A stretch of 64,000 nucleotides of DNA from the NCBI GenBank assembly GCA_963810195.1, contig CAWEMO010000005.1, positions 1 to 64,000 on the forward strand, in the 5' to 3' direction. Below are positions 7,416 through 14,792 of this stretch, piece by piece. Source of the DNA: Chersky-840 sp963810195. Its GTDB lineage: Bacteria > Actinomycetota > Acidimicrobiia > Acidimicrobiales > UBA8190. Both the position numbers and the translations under genes were made by a program. The first letter of the stretch is position 1, and each line of letters starts with the position of its first letter. The notes under the pieces were generated by a model that had not been told where the DNA came from, searched no databases, and saw nothing but the letters and a program-made list of their open reading frames with translations.

Positions 7416-10400
7416 TCAGGTGTCCAAGAGTTGGAGAGCTGCAGCAGCGCGACGCTCTACGTTTCCGTATCCGTTGGTTGTGGCGATGGAATGCGCCTGG
7501 ATCAGAAGCTCGCGGGCCATCTTGATGTCACCTGGAGCCCTGCGGTCGGCGAGCATCTTTCCCCAAGAGAGGTCGGTCCGGGCTGCGAAGAACTTAGCGC
7601 CCGCCCGTGCGCTTGATTCTGCCGAGTGTGCAAAATAGGCGTCCGCCTCGCGGTATCGACCGAGGATGGCGGCTAGATCACCGAGAGAACGGCTCACAGG
7701 GCCCGATGTGACCACGTCTGTGTAGAGCCACTGATCCGCAAACGGAGCCAGGAGGTTGAGCATCGGTTCGGCGAATCGGGGATCCCGGCATTCGATGGCG
7801 GCATCGGCGTACGCGATCATTCCCGTGAGCCACGTGGTGTCCAGCGGGAGATCGAAGTTCATGCGCGCGAAGCCCTCCAATAGGCTCCGCGTCTCCTGGG
7901 TGCGGTCGGCTTCGGCATGGGCCAAGGCGAGGGCAGCGACGAACACGGGAAGCCCGGGATTGTCGGCAATCGCCTGCTCAATGAGTGGGACGAGATCGCT
8001 CAGGGTTCCGCGCCACAGGTTCACCATGATGATCTGCGCACCGAAGACGATGAAGGCGTCGGGCTGACCGCCGTCGGTGCCGATCTGGAGCGCTTCGGAA
8101 GCCAACTGCTCCGCCTGCTCGGAATCCCCGGCGATCAGCGCCCGAGTAGCGCGTTGGAGTGTGTGAACCCAGTTGAGGAAGGGCTGGTCGAGTTGCTCGA
8201 CCAAGGGTCGCTTGATCTCAAGACAGCGATCCATTTCATCGATGTTCCCCGCACACGCAGCGATGAACCGGCGTCCGCTTGCTGCTGCGCACAGGAGCAC
8301 AGGATCGCCGACTCTCTCGGCGCGCGACAGTGCGTCAGCCGATCGGGCCAACGACAATTCGAGCAGGTGGGGCACGGCGAGCGGGAGCTGGACATGGTTG
8401 AGGACCCGCACGACGATGGCATCGTCACCATCGCGTTCGGCGATGGCCAGGGCCTCCTCTGCCAGAGCCTGCCGACGGTCGAGCGGACTCCCGATGGTAA
8501 GTTCCGAACACAAGGCGGCGAGAACGAGTGCTCGGTCGGCATGGTCGATGGAGAGCCGGTCGAGGGCCGTCTCCAATATCTCGACCTTCTCAAGGTCTAT
8601 GGCACCCGCGGTGCTAAGCGTTCCGCGATCGTTGGCCAGCGCGGCGGCCACCAAACGTTCGGTATCGGCGAGGTCGACCGCCTGGCAAGAAGCCCGGAGG
8701 AGCGTTTCGCGGAAAGTGGGGTCCCCCGTCTGACGCTTAGCGGTGCCGATTCCGATGAGCAGATCGAGTTCGAGGACGGGATCGGGATCGGCGCTCTGGC
8801 TGTAGAGGTCGAAGGCCTGGTCGTAGTAGCGAAGGGCGTCGGCCGGAGCAAGGGCGGCGAGAGCGGCATCACCAGCCTGTCGTGAATAGTAGATCGCCTT
8901 GGTGAGATCAATGGGTTGGATGGCGGCGACCCAGTGACGGGCGAGTTCGCCCACCCGCGCCCCAGGTCGATGCCCGCACAAGTCCTCGAGGGCTTCAGCC
9001 ACCCGGCGGTGTGCTCGGGTCCGACGGGTGGGACCCAAGTCCTGATACAAGGTGTGTTGGATGAGAGCGTGGGTGAAGGCGAAGCGGCCCGGCGTATCGC
9101 TCAGTTCCCCTACCAGGGCGACGGCGGCCGCGGCGTCGAGGATGTCGAGCAGCTCGTCCTCAGAGGCCGTTGTGGCCCGGGCGAGGACCTCGAGATCGAA
9201 GTCTCGGCCGATCACTGCCGCCAGCGATAGCACGCGTTCGGCCTCTTTCCCGAGGCGAGCAACCCGGCCACCGATCACCTCGCGCACGCTGTCGGGCAGG
9301 GCGATCGCTTGTAGAGAGTCCTCGGCCACCCAGCGGCCGGCGGTGTTCTGGTAAATGGCCCCGATCTCCGAAAGATGGCGCAACACCTCACTTACAAAGA
9401 ACGGGTTGCCGTCCGTCTCGCGATACACGGCATGCGCGAGGCTTACCCCAGCATCGTCCAGGGTCTGACCGGCGGCCGCTTCCAAGAAGGACACCACCGC
9501 ACGGTCATCAAGCCCGGCCAGCTCGACGCGACTCACGCCGCTGTTTCTCCGGAGTACTCCCAAGGTGTCTCGCAGCGAATCGGCGTGCGCCAGCTCGCTA
9601 TCACGGTAGGTGGCGAGGATGAGGATTCGCACTCGCTGCTCGGCTGCGGTCAGATGGCGTAGCAGGAGGAGGCTCCCCTTGTCGGCCCACTGAAGGTCGT
9701 CGAGTACGAGGACGACGGGCTGGTGTTGAGACACCATCGCCAATAGGCCGACGGCGGCGGCGAACAGCAGGTAGCGCTCGGTGTCGATATCGGTTGCCTT
9801 CGACCCCGGCAAATCGGGGATTCTGCCGGCCAGTGCCGGGACCAGTCGGGACAGCTCCGATCCGTAGGCGTCCACATGGGTGCGGAGCTGTTCCTCGGTG
9901 GCGTGGGTGATGTAGTGCCCGAGAGCTTCGGCGAAGAGCTGGTAGGGAGTGGCGAGGTCCTCCTCGCAGTGCCCGAAGAGCACGCAGGCCCCATTGTCGA
10001 AGGTGACACGGGCCACCTCAGCCGCCAACGTGGTCTTACCCAGACCGGCCTCGCCGGAGATGAGTAGCAACTCTCGCCCTCCGCCCCCATCGACCCGCTT
10101 GTAAGCGTCGGCAATGACTTGCAGCTCGGCTTCGCGACCGACGACGCCCACTGGGGGGTGCACGGCGAGACGGCCGGGGAGGGGGATGCCGGTGGACAGG
10201 AGCGTTCCCGGAGCCGAAGGACGCCTGGCAGCGGCCATCGTTTCACCTTTGTCGGAGAACACCTCCAACTCAGAGGACTGATTCAAGATAGCCAGCTCAA
10301 GGGCCTGGAGCGAGGGGCTCGGGTCGATGCCGAGCTCTTCAGTCAGGATCTGGCGGGTGTGGTGATAGACGCCGAGGGCGTCGGCCTGGCGTCCCGACCG

Positions 10401-11009
10401 GTAGAGGGCGAGCATCAGCTGACCCCGCAGCCCCTCGCGCAGGGGGTGGGTGTGGACGAGTGCCTCGAGCTCTCCGACCAATTCGGCGTGGCGGCCAAGG
10501 GCCAGATCGGCCTCGATGCGGCGCTCGAGGACCGAGACCCTCAGTTCCTCGAGGCGGGCGACATCACTTCGCTCAAAGGCTTCGGTCTCGAGCCCTTCGA
10601 GCACGTCGCCATTCCACAGGGCCAGGGCCTCGGTCAGCCGGGCCGACAGCCCGGCGGGTCCGTCTTCGTGGTGTGACGCGGCGACCCGCTCTTCAAAATT
10701 CTCGAGGTCGAGCTCGCCGGGAGAGGTCCGAAGCACGTAGCCCGGTGCCTGGGTATGCAATGGACTACCGGTGCCCGAGGAGGCAGCAAGCGTCTTTCTC
10801 AGCTTGGAGATGTGGACCTGCAGGGCGTTGGGGGCCGTCTTGGGGGGATACTCGCCCCAAACGGCGTCGATGAGTCGGTCGCGTGAGACCACCCGGTTGG
10901 CCTCCAGGAGCAGCGCAGCGAGAAGGACGCGCTCGCGGCGTCCGCCGAGGGGGACCGACCGCCCCTCGGCGTCGAGGACCTCCAATGGTCCGAGGATTCG
11001 GTACCTCAT
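7416..11009 (-). CDS. Large SARP-type transcriptional regulator (OmpR-like HTH, BTAD, AAA ATPase, TPR)
   Basis: A 1,197-residue regulator of the large SARP class. The N-terminus MRYRILGPLEVLDAEG begins a winged-helix DNA-binding domain (about 1-95), followed by a bacterial transcriptional activation domain (about 100-245). An AAA/STAND-type ATPase follows, with Walker A GEAGLGKTT (about 315-325) and Walker B VLVLDDLQWAD (about 435). The rest is helical and TPR-like. In-frame GTG 11027 lies six codons further upstream; I prefer ATG 11009 because family homology starts there. The gene is transcribed away from a secreted-protein gene. The intergenic region contains three heptamers with 11-bp spacing, the recognised SARP operator layout, so that gene is a likely target (inference). 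Confidence 0.92.
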   Translation of the reverse strand: MRYRILGPLEVLDAEGRSVPLGGRRERVLLAALLLEANRVVSRDRLIDAVWGEYPPKTAPNALQVHISKLRKTLAASSGTGSPLHTQAPGYVLRTSPGELDLENFEERVAASHHEDGPAGLSARLTEALALWNGDVLEGLETEAFERSDVARLEELRVSVLERRIEADLALGRHAELVGELEALVHTHPLREGLRGQLMLALYRSGRQADALGVYHHTRQILTEELGIDPSPSLQALELAILNQSSELEVFSDKGETMAAARRPSAPGTLLSTGIPLPGRLAVHPPVGVVGREAELQVIADAYKRVDGGGGRELLLISGEAGLGKTTLAAEVARVTFDNGACVLFGHCEEDLATPYQLFAEALGHYITHATEEQLRTHVDAYGSELSRLVPALAGRIPDLPGSKATDIDTERYLLFAAAVGLLAMVSQHQPVVLVLDDLQWADKGSLLLLRHLTAAEQRVRILILATYRDSELAHADSLRDTLGVLRRNSGVSRVELAGLDDRAVVSFLEAAAGQTLDDAGVSLAHAVYRETDGNPFFVSEVLRHLSEIGAIYQNTAGRWVAEDSLQAIALPDSVREVIGGRVARLGKEAERVLSLAAVIGRDFDLEVLARATTASEDELLDILDAAAAVALVGELSDTPGRFAFTHALIQHTLYQDLGPTRRTRAHRRVAEALEDLCGHRPGARVGELARHWVAAIQPIDLTKAIYYSRQAGDAALAALAPADALRYYDQAFDLYSQSADPDPVLELDLLIGIGTAKRQTGDPTFRETLLRASCQAVDLADTERLVAAALANDRGTLSTAGAIDLEKVEILETALDRLSIDHADRALVLAALCSELTIGSPLDRRQALAEEALAIAERDGDDAIVVRVLNHVQLPLAVPHLLELSLARSADALSRAERVGDPVLLCAAASGRRFIAACAGNIDEMDRCLEIKRPLVEQLDQPFLNWVHTLQRATRALIAGDSEQAEQLASEALQIGTDGGQPDAFIVFGAQIIMVNLWRGTLSDLVPLIEQAIADNPGLPVFVAALALAHAEADRTQETRSLLEGFARMNFDLPLDTTWLTGMIAYADAAIECRDPRFAEPMLNLLAPFADQWLYTDVVTSGPVSRSLGDLAAILGRYREADAYFAHSAESSARAGAKFFAARTDLSWGKMLADRRAPGDIKMARELLIQAHSIATTNGYGNVERRAAAALQLLDT

Positions 11010-11112
11010 CAAATCGCCCCCTGCCACAGACCGGTCGATGGGCCGCCGAAATCGTAACCGGCCCTTCTCACCTGGGCCTTATCTCACCTCCTTCAGCCAC
11101 GGACGCCGATCC

Positions 11113-11155
11113 TTCAGTGAACCGTCAGCGTTCGGTCAGGGGCAAAGCGCATGGT
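11113..11155 (+). promoter_or_regulatory. SARP box and -10 element
   Basis: Three direct heptamers TTCAGTG (11113-11119), GTCAGCG (11124-11130) and GTCAGGG (11135-11141) are spaced exactly 11 bp, one helical turn. Exactly 8 bp later comes a plausible -10, CATGGT (11150-11155). Known SARP promoters have this arrangement: heptameric direct repeats 11 bp apart ending 8 bp before the -10. It points rightward at the secreted-protein gene and lies 104 bases from the SARP gene's start. Confidence 0.65.
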
Positions 11156-11250
11156 GAAAACAACCCCGAGCACGAAGCGCCGGGGAGCGCGAACTCCGAG
11201 GAGGAGAGATGAAGAACCAGATGCGCAGCCTGCGGCGGCTCCTGCCTCAG

Positions 11251-11280
11251 CGGGACGAAACCTTGACTGGTTTCGTCCCG
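11251..11280 (+). promoter_or_regulatory. 12-bp stem-loop in the leader of the secreted-protein gene
   Basis: CGGGACGAAACC, loop TTGACT, then the exact complement: a 12-bp perfect stem with a 6-base loop. It lies between two possible starts of the downstream gene (11209 and 11368). If 11368 is the real start, it is a 5' leader hairpin that could stabilise or attenuate the transcript. No U-tract follows. Confidence 0.55.
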
Positions 11281-11367
11281 GTCCAGGCGATTCCCCCGAT
11301 CGAGGGGACGACGCCGATGCCCCAGCCCGAATCATTTTCGGCGGAAGACCGAGGCGGAGGCAACTGC

Positions 11368-12792
11368 ATGACGACGCGAGTGCGGCACGGGAGCAACTAC
11401 TTAGCGAGGGTGACAGTAGGGCTGGCAGCGGTGGTGGTGATTCTCGGCGCCGTCGTGACGCCTGCCTCGGCTCAGGGCACCAAGGCGCCCAAATATGTCG
11501 GAGCGGCTCCCGGCGGCGTCAGCTGTTCGGTGTCAGCCAAGGTGTCGTTCTCCCCGCCGCTCACCTCCAAAGGTGGCGGGACCAATCCCTCAAGGGTCAA
11601 AGCCAAACTCTCTGGATGCTCCACCACCAACGCCGCCATCAGCATCAAAAAGGCCAAGGCCACCGGAACCTTTGCCAGTAGCCCACTAAGCTGTGCCACT
11701 GGGGGTACTACTGGCGTCTCGGTCTCGCTCACGATCACGTGGAAGGGGAAGGCAAACGGCAGTATCGGGGGCACCACCTACGCGGGGAACGCCACATTCG
11801 CCACGACCACGTTGAAGAGCTCCATTTCTACCGGGTCGTTCGCAGGAAGTGGGTCCCTCACATTGCCCTTCCCATCGAGCGCAGCCTCCGGGTGTTCGGG
11901 CAAGAAAGGGATCAAGAGTCTCAACCTCTCGGGAAGCCTCAGCCTCTCGGGAAGCCTCAGCCTCGGTACGGCGGGCCCAGGCACCGCGGAACCTATTGGC
12001 CACTACTCGGGGGGCCAATCGCAAAACGGCAATGGGATGGGTTTCTATGTCTCGGCGAGCGGGACCACCGTCCAGGACCTTGACATCGGACTGATCGAGC
12101 TTTCATGCACCAGTGGCAGCGTTGAGTCTCCCGGTGTCCTCGATTCCATAAACATCGACTCCGACGGATCGTTCTCGACAACGACGAACCAGCTGGGCTT
12201 CGGAGGTGCCGCCAACTACCCGACGACCTTCACCCTCACGCTCTACGGGCTTTTCGGTATGACGAAGTCGGGAACGCCCGACGCGGTGGGCTCATTTGTC
12301 GAAACAGCGGCCTATAGCGCTAAGGGGACCACCGTTAGTTGTTCGTCCGGCCCGCAGTCGTGGTCGGTGACGAGAGACTCCCAGCCGACCCAGCCCTCGG
12401 GAGTGGGGGCTGCCGGCACCTATGGGGCCAGCGACGGGCAGAACGGTAACCCCGCTTCGTTCCAGGTGTCGGCGAGCCAGACCCAGATCGACAACCTCGA
12501 TTTTTCTCTTGTTACCGCGTCCTGCAACCCCTCTGGCTCTCTCGGCGTTGCAATCATTGTCAACACCCTGAGCCTGAACCCGAGCGGCTCATTCTCAACC
12601 ACCTATTCCGAGGTCATCGTCGGCGTGACCTACACGATAACGTTCGAGGGTAACTTCCATGGTGTGAACTCAGCCGGTGCTTCCCGGGCTGCCGGGTCTT
12701 ACCTCGTCACAGGGACCTACACGCACAACGGGACGGTCTACAACTGCACCACCGGCAAGGAGCCGTGGTCTGCTCATCGCACCGGTCCGTGA
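11368..12792 (+). CDS. Secreted two-repeat protein of unknown function
   Basis: A 474-residue exported protein. After MTTRVRHGSNYLAR comes a clear signal peptide (VTVGLAAVVVILGAVV) with a likely cleavage after TPASA. The mature part is Ser/Thr/Gly-rich: an N-terminal region of about 190 residues with Cys residues, a short GSLSLSGSLSLG stretch, then two homologous modules of about 120 residues. Each module opens with a H/TYxxxxGQNGNxxxFxVSAS pattern, has DGSFSTT or SGSFSTT in the middle, and ends with a CxxGxxxWSxxR pattern. ATG 11368 has GGAGG 7 bases upstream; ATG 11209 in the same frame also has an SD but would add 53 residues before the signal peptide and span a stem-loop. The probable SARP box upstream suggests regulated secretion. 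I recognise no family. Confidence 0.8.
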   Translation: MTTRVRHGSNYLARVTVGLAAVVVILGAVVTPASAQGTKAPKYVGAAPGGVSCSVSAKVSFSPPLTSKGGGTNPSRVKAKLSGCSTTNAAISIKKAKATGTFASSPLSCATGGTTGVSVSLTITWKGKANGSIGGTTYAGNATFATTTLKSSISTGSFAGSGSLTLPFPSSAASGCSGKKGIKSLNLSGSLSLSGSLSLGTAGPGTAEPIGHYSGGQSQNGNGMGFYVSASGTTVQDLDIGLIELSCTSGSVESPGVLDSINIDSDGSFSTTTNQLGFGGAANYPTTFTLTLYGLFGMTKSGTPDAVGSFVETAAYSAKGTTVSCSSGPQSWSVTRDSQPTQPSGVGAAGTYGASDGQNGNPASFQVSASQTQIDNLDFSLVTASCNPSGSLGVAIIVNTLSLNPSGSFSTTYSEVIVGVTYTITFEGNFHGVNSAGASRAAGSYLVTGTYTHNGTVYNCTTGKEPWSAHRTGP

Positions 12793-13005
12793 GGTGTTGG
12801 ATTTGTCGGCAGAATTGCGATGTCTTGTCGGATCGTGCATTGACGGCCTGGGCGGGATGTGCCGATCCGGAGCGGAGGTTGACCGCAAGTGCGATACACC
12901 CACGGTTTCCGGTACTCGGGGATCCCGACTCCACCGGACCGTGGGCGTGACACCGGGGCCGCGGGTCGTCCGTCGGCTCCGGTGTCGCGCCCGGTATTGG
13001 TCAGG

Positions 13006-13330
13006 TTAGCTGGCTCCCGCCACAAAGGCAGGCGGCAATCTGCACGTCGCGGAGCGAGTACGCCGGCGTCCAAGGCGGCGGTGATGAAGCTGTGGCGCAG
13101 CGAGTTCGGAGATGTGCTTGTTGGTCCCGGCCCGCTTGGCCAGATTGTTCACGATTCGGGTGGCGGCGTGGCGGTTGAGGCGATTGCCGGCCCGGGCTCA
13201 GAAGAAGCGGCCCCGTCTTGCGTTCCCCGGCCGCCAGGTCGACGGCCCAGGCCGAGGCGAGGTTGTGTTCCGGCGCGACTCGATGGTTGCCAGGCGGTTC
13301 CACACCGCCAGCACTCCGGGTCCCAGGTCA
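13006..13330 (-). pseudogene. Tyrosine recombinase (phage-type integrase) remnant
   Basis: Read leftward in three frames, the DNA spells the C-terminal catalytic part of a site-specific tyrosine recombinase: RLNRHAATRIVNNLAKRAG, HIS, SLRHSFITAALDAGV, LRDVQIAA, then AFVAGAS and a stop at 13006-13008. At least two frameshifts and an in-frame stop upstream (after GRFF) interrupt it. The segment that normally lies between LRDVQIAA and the terminal AFVAGA, which carries the catalytic tyrosine, is deleted. The H-x-x-R region (SLRHSF) is intact. This is a dead integrase, probably from an element that once occupied this region. Confidence 0.75.
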
Positions 13331-13337
13331 TCCGGCA

Positions 13338-13503
13338 GCAGTGGTTCGGGTGTGCCCGGGGGACCTCCGTCGTCCTCTACACCATCGTCGGGGGCGGCCA
13401 TACCTGGCCCGGTGCCGACCCGAGACGGGGGGTCGGGCTCACCACGCAGCAGGTCAGCGCCTCTTTCGAGATCCTGTCGTTCTTCAACGGATTCCGGAGT
13501 TGA
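13338..13503 (+). pseudogene. C-terminal stub of a PHB-depolymerase-like esterase (LpqC type)
   Basis: The last 50 or so codons, containing VVLYTIVGGGHTWPG and then TTQQVSASFEILSFFNGF, match the C-terminus of esterase/PHB-depolymerase-family alpha/beta hydrolases; GGGHTWPG carries the catalytic histidine. The upstream part of the same frame is not esterase-like and overlaps the integrase remnant on the other strand, so the nucleophile Ser and Asp regions are gone. This is a fragment left by a deletion or insertion. Confidence 0.7.
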
Positions 13504-13566
13504 TGCGGCTCGGGGCTGCGATCGTATCCACCCACTCCGCATGTGGCCGGTCGAAAATAGAGAACC

Positions 13567-13770
13567 ATGGCGCCCACCCGCCGACCTCCGTGCCGCAACA
13601 GCGTCGACTCCGCCGCGGGGGTGCTCAAACGGTTCATCGAGGCCATCGAATCCGGTGAGCTGATGGACGTGACACCACAGGACGCCGTCGTGGTCCGTCG
13701 CCTTCAGGGCGAGTTGAGCGCTCTCGAATCGGTTTCGGGCCGCTCTCGCCGGGGGTCTGAGCCCGGGTAG
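13567..13770 (+). CDS. Small hypothetical protein
   Basis: A 67-residue ORF starting at ATG 13567. Its middle part, AAGVLKRFIEAIESGELMD followed by VVRRLQGELSALES, is amphipathic and helical, and resembles small actinobacterial proteins with a 'RFIEAIESGEL' helix followed by a second helix. I cannot assign a function. The N-terminal 14 residues are Arg/Pro-rich, and no strong ribosome binding site is visible. It is the only plausible gene between the pseudogenes and the phytanoyl-CoA dioxygenase-like gene. Confidence 0.4.
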   Translation: MAPTRRPPCRNSVDSAAGVLKRFIEAIESGELMDVTPQDAVVVRRLQGELSALESVSGRSRRGSEPG

Positions 13771-13826
13771 GGATGTGTCGTAGCCGACGCGTTGGCGCGA
13801 CACCGTCCATCAGTGGCCGTCGGCGA

Positions 13827-14759
13827 TCAGTTCGTATCGGCGCGTGCCGCCTTCCAGGGTGAGAGATCGAGTCCGGGATAGCGGCCGGCCACTCCGGCAA
13901 GTGTCTGCTCGGTCCAGAAGGGATGGCCCGGCGCCGGGAACCCGAGGGCCGTCAGCTGCCTCGGAGTGGCCTGTTGCACGAAGTTGTGCCACTCCATCGA
14001 GAACCCCTTGAACGGCCACGCCTGGTAGCCGCCCCATTCCATGAGGGCCGGCTTGTACGAGACGTGCAGCATGAAGCGCGCTTGGGCCGGATCGGCGAAG
14101 TCCACCGATCGGTGGTACACGTCCGGGCGGTAGACGACGACCGAGCCGGCCGGGGCCGAGGCATCACCGGGGTCGTCGTAGAGGTCCGCGTACTCCCGGA
14201 GGTTCAGCGTGTGCTCTTCCACGGGGACCTGGCGGGTGCGTGCTCGCGACACGAAGCGTGTGGCGCCGTTGTGGGGGCCCACGTCGTTGAGGTAGATGAA
14301 CGTCTCCATCTGGTGGTAGCCCGGTTCAGCTCTGGGCACCGTGAGGGTGTGGTTCGGGTAATCGGTGTGGAGGAGCTGGTTGTACTCCGACGGTTGCCCG
14401 GCGTACTTGGCCGTAGCGATGGCCAGGTAGAGACGGACGTCGTCGCTGCCCAGCAGCTCCTGGGCGAGGTCGATCATCAGGTCGCTCACCACCAGGCGGT
14501 TCAGCGAGCGGCTCCGGAAGGGGAATTCGGGCCAGGAGGTGTCCCACGTACGCCATCGTTCTAGCGCGCCGTCACGGTCGGCCGCCATCTGTTGCGCGTC
14601 CGGGAACAGCCGTCCGATGGCGTTCTGCGCGGCGATCAGGTCCTCTTCGGGCACGGCACGCTCGAGCACGCACCACCCGTCTTCGGCCCAGGACCGCCGC
14701 TGCTCCGAGGTCACGACGCCGCTCACCGCGACAGGGTACCTGCGCGGCTGCGAGCGCAC
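13827..14759 (-). CDS. Phytanoyl-CoA dioxygenase (PhyH)-family protein
   Basis: A 310-residue Fe(II)/2-oxoglutarate oxygenase of the PhyH family. The iron facial triad is visible as HTD in LLHTDYPNHT and the distal His in DVYHRSVDF; the Arg in AQARFMLHVSYKP is a candidate 2-oxoglutarate ligand. The substrate is unknown. Upstream on the same strand, 33 bases away, is the CNBD/reductase gene, and before that a TetR gene, so the three probably form one leftward operon. The first 15 residues are unconserved; internal GTG codons at 14726 or 14714 may be the true start (MTSEQRRSWAEDGW fits the family start). Confidence 0.88.
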   Translation of the reverse strand: MRSQPRRYPVAVSGVVTSEQRRSWAEDGWCVLERAVPEEDLIAAQNAIGRLFPDAQQMAADRDGALERWRTWDTSWPEFPFRSRSLNRLVVSDLMIDLAQELLGSDDVRLYLAIATAKYAGQPSEYNQLLHTDYPNHTLTVPRAEPGYHQMETFIYLNDVGPHNGATRFVSRARTRQVPVEEHTLNLREYADLYDDPGDASAPAGSVVVYRPDVYHRSVDFADPAQARFMLHVSYKPALMEWGGYQAWPFKGFSMEWHNFVQQATPRQLTALGFPAPGHPFWTEQTLAGVAGRYPGLDLSPWKAARADTN

Positions 14760-14792
14760 CGCCGCCCGCGCTGTGCTCGGCAGGCTCGGCGA

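Noticed and set aside
12889..13337. Upstream part of a 204-codon plus-strand frame ending in the esterase stub
   Set aside because: Only the last 50 codons are esterase-like; the rest is antisense to the integrase remnant.
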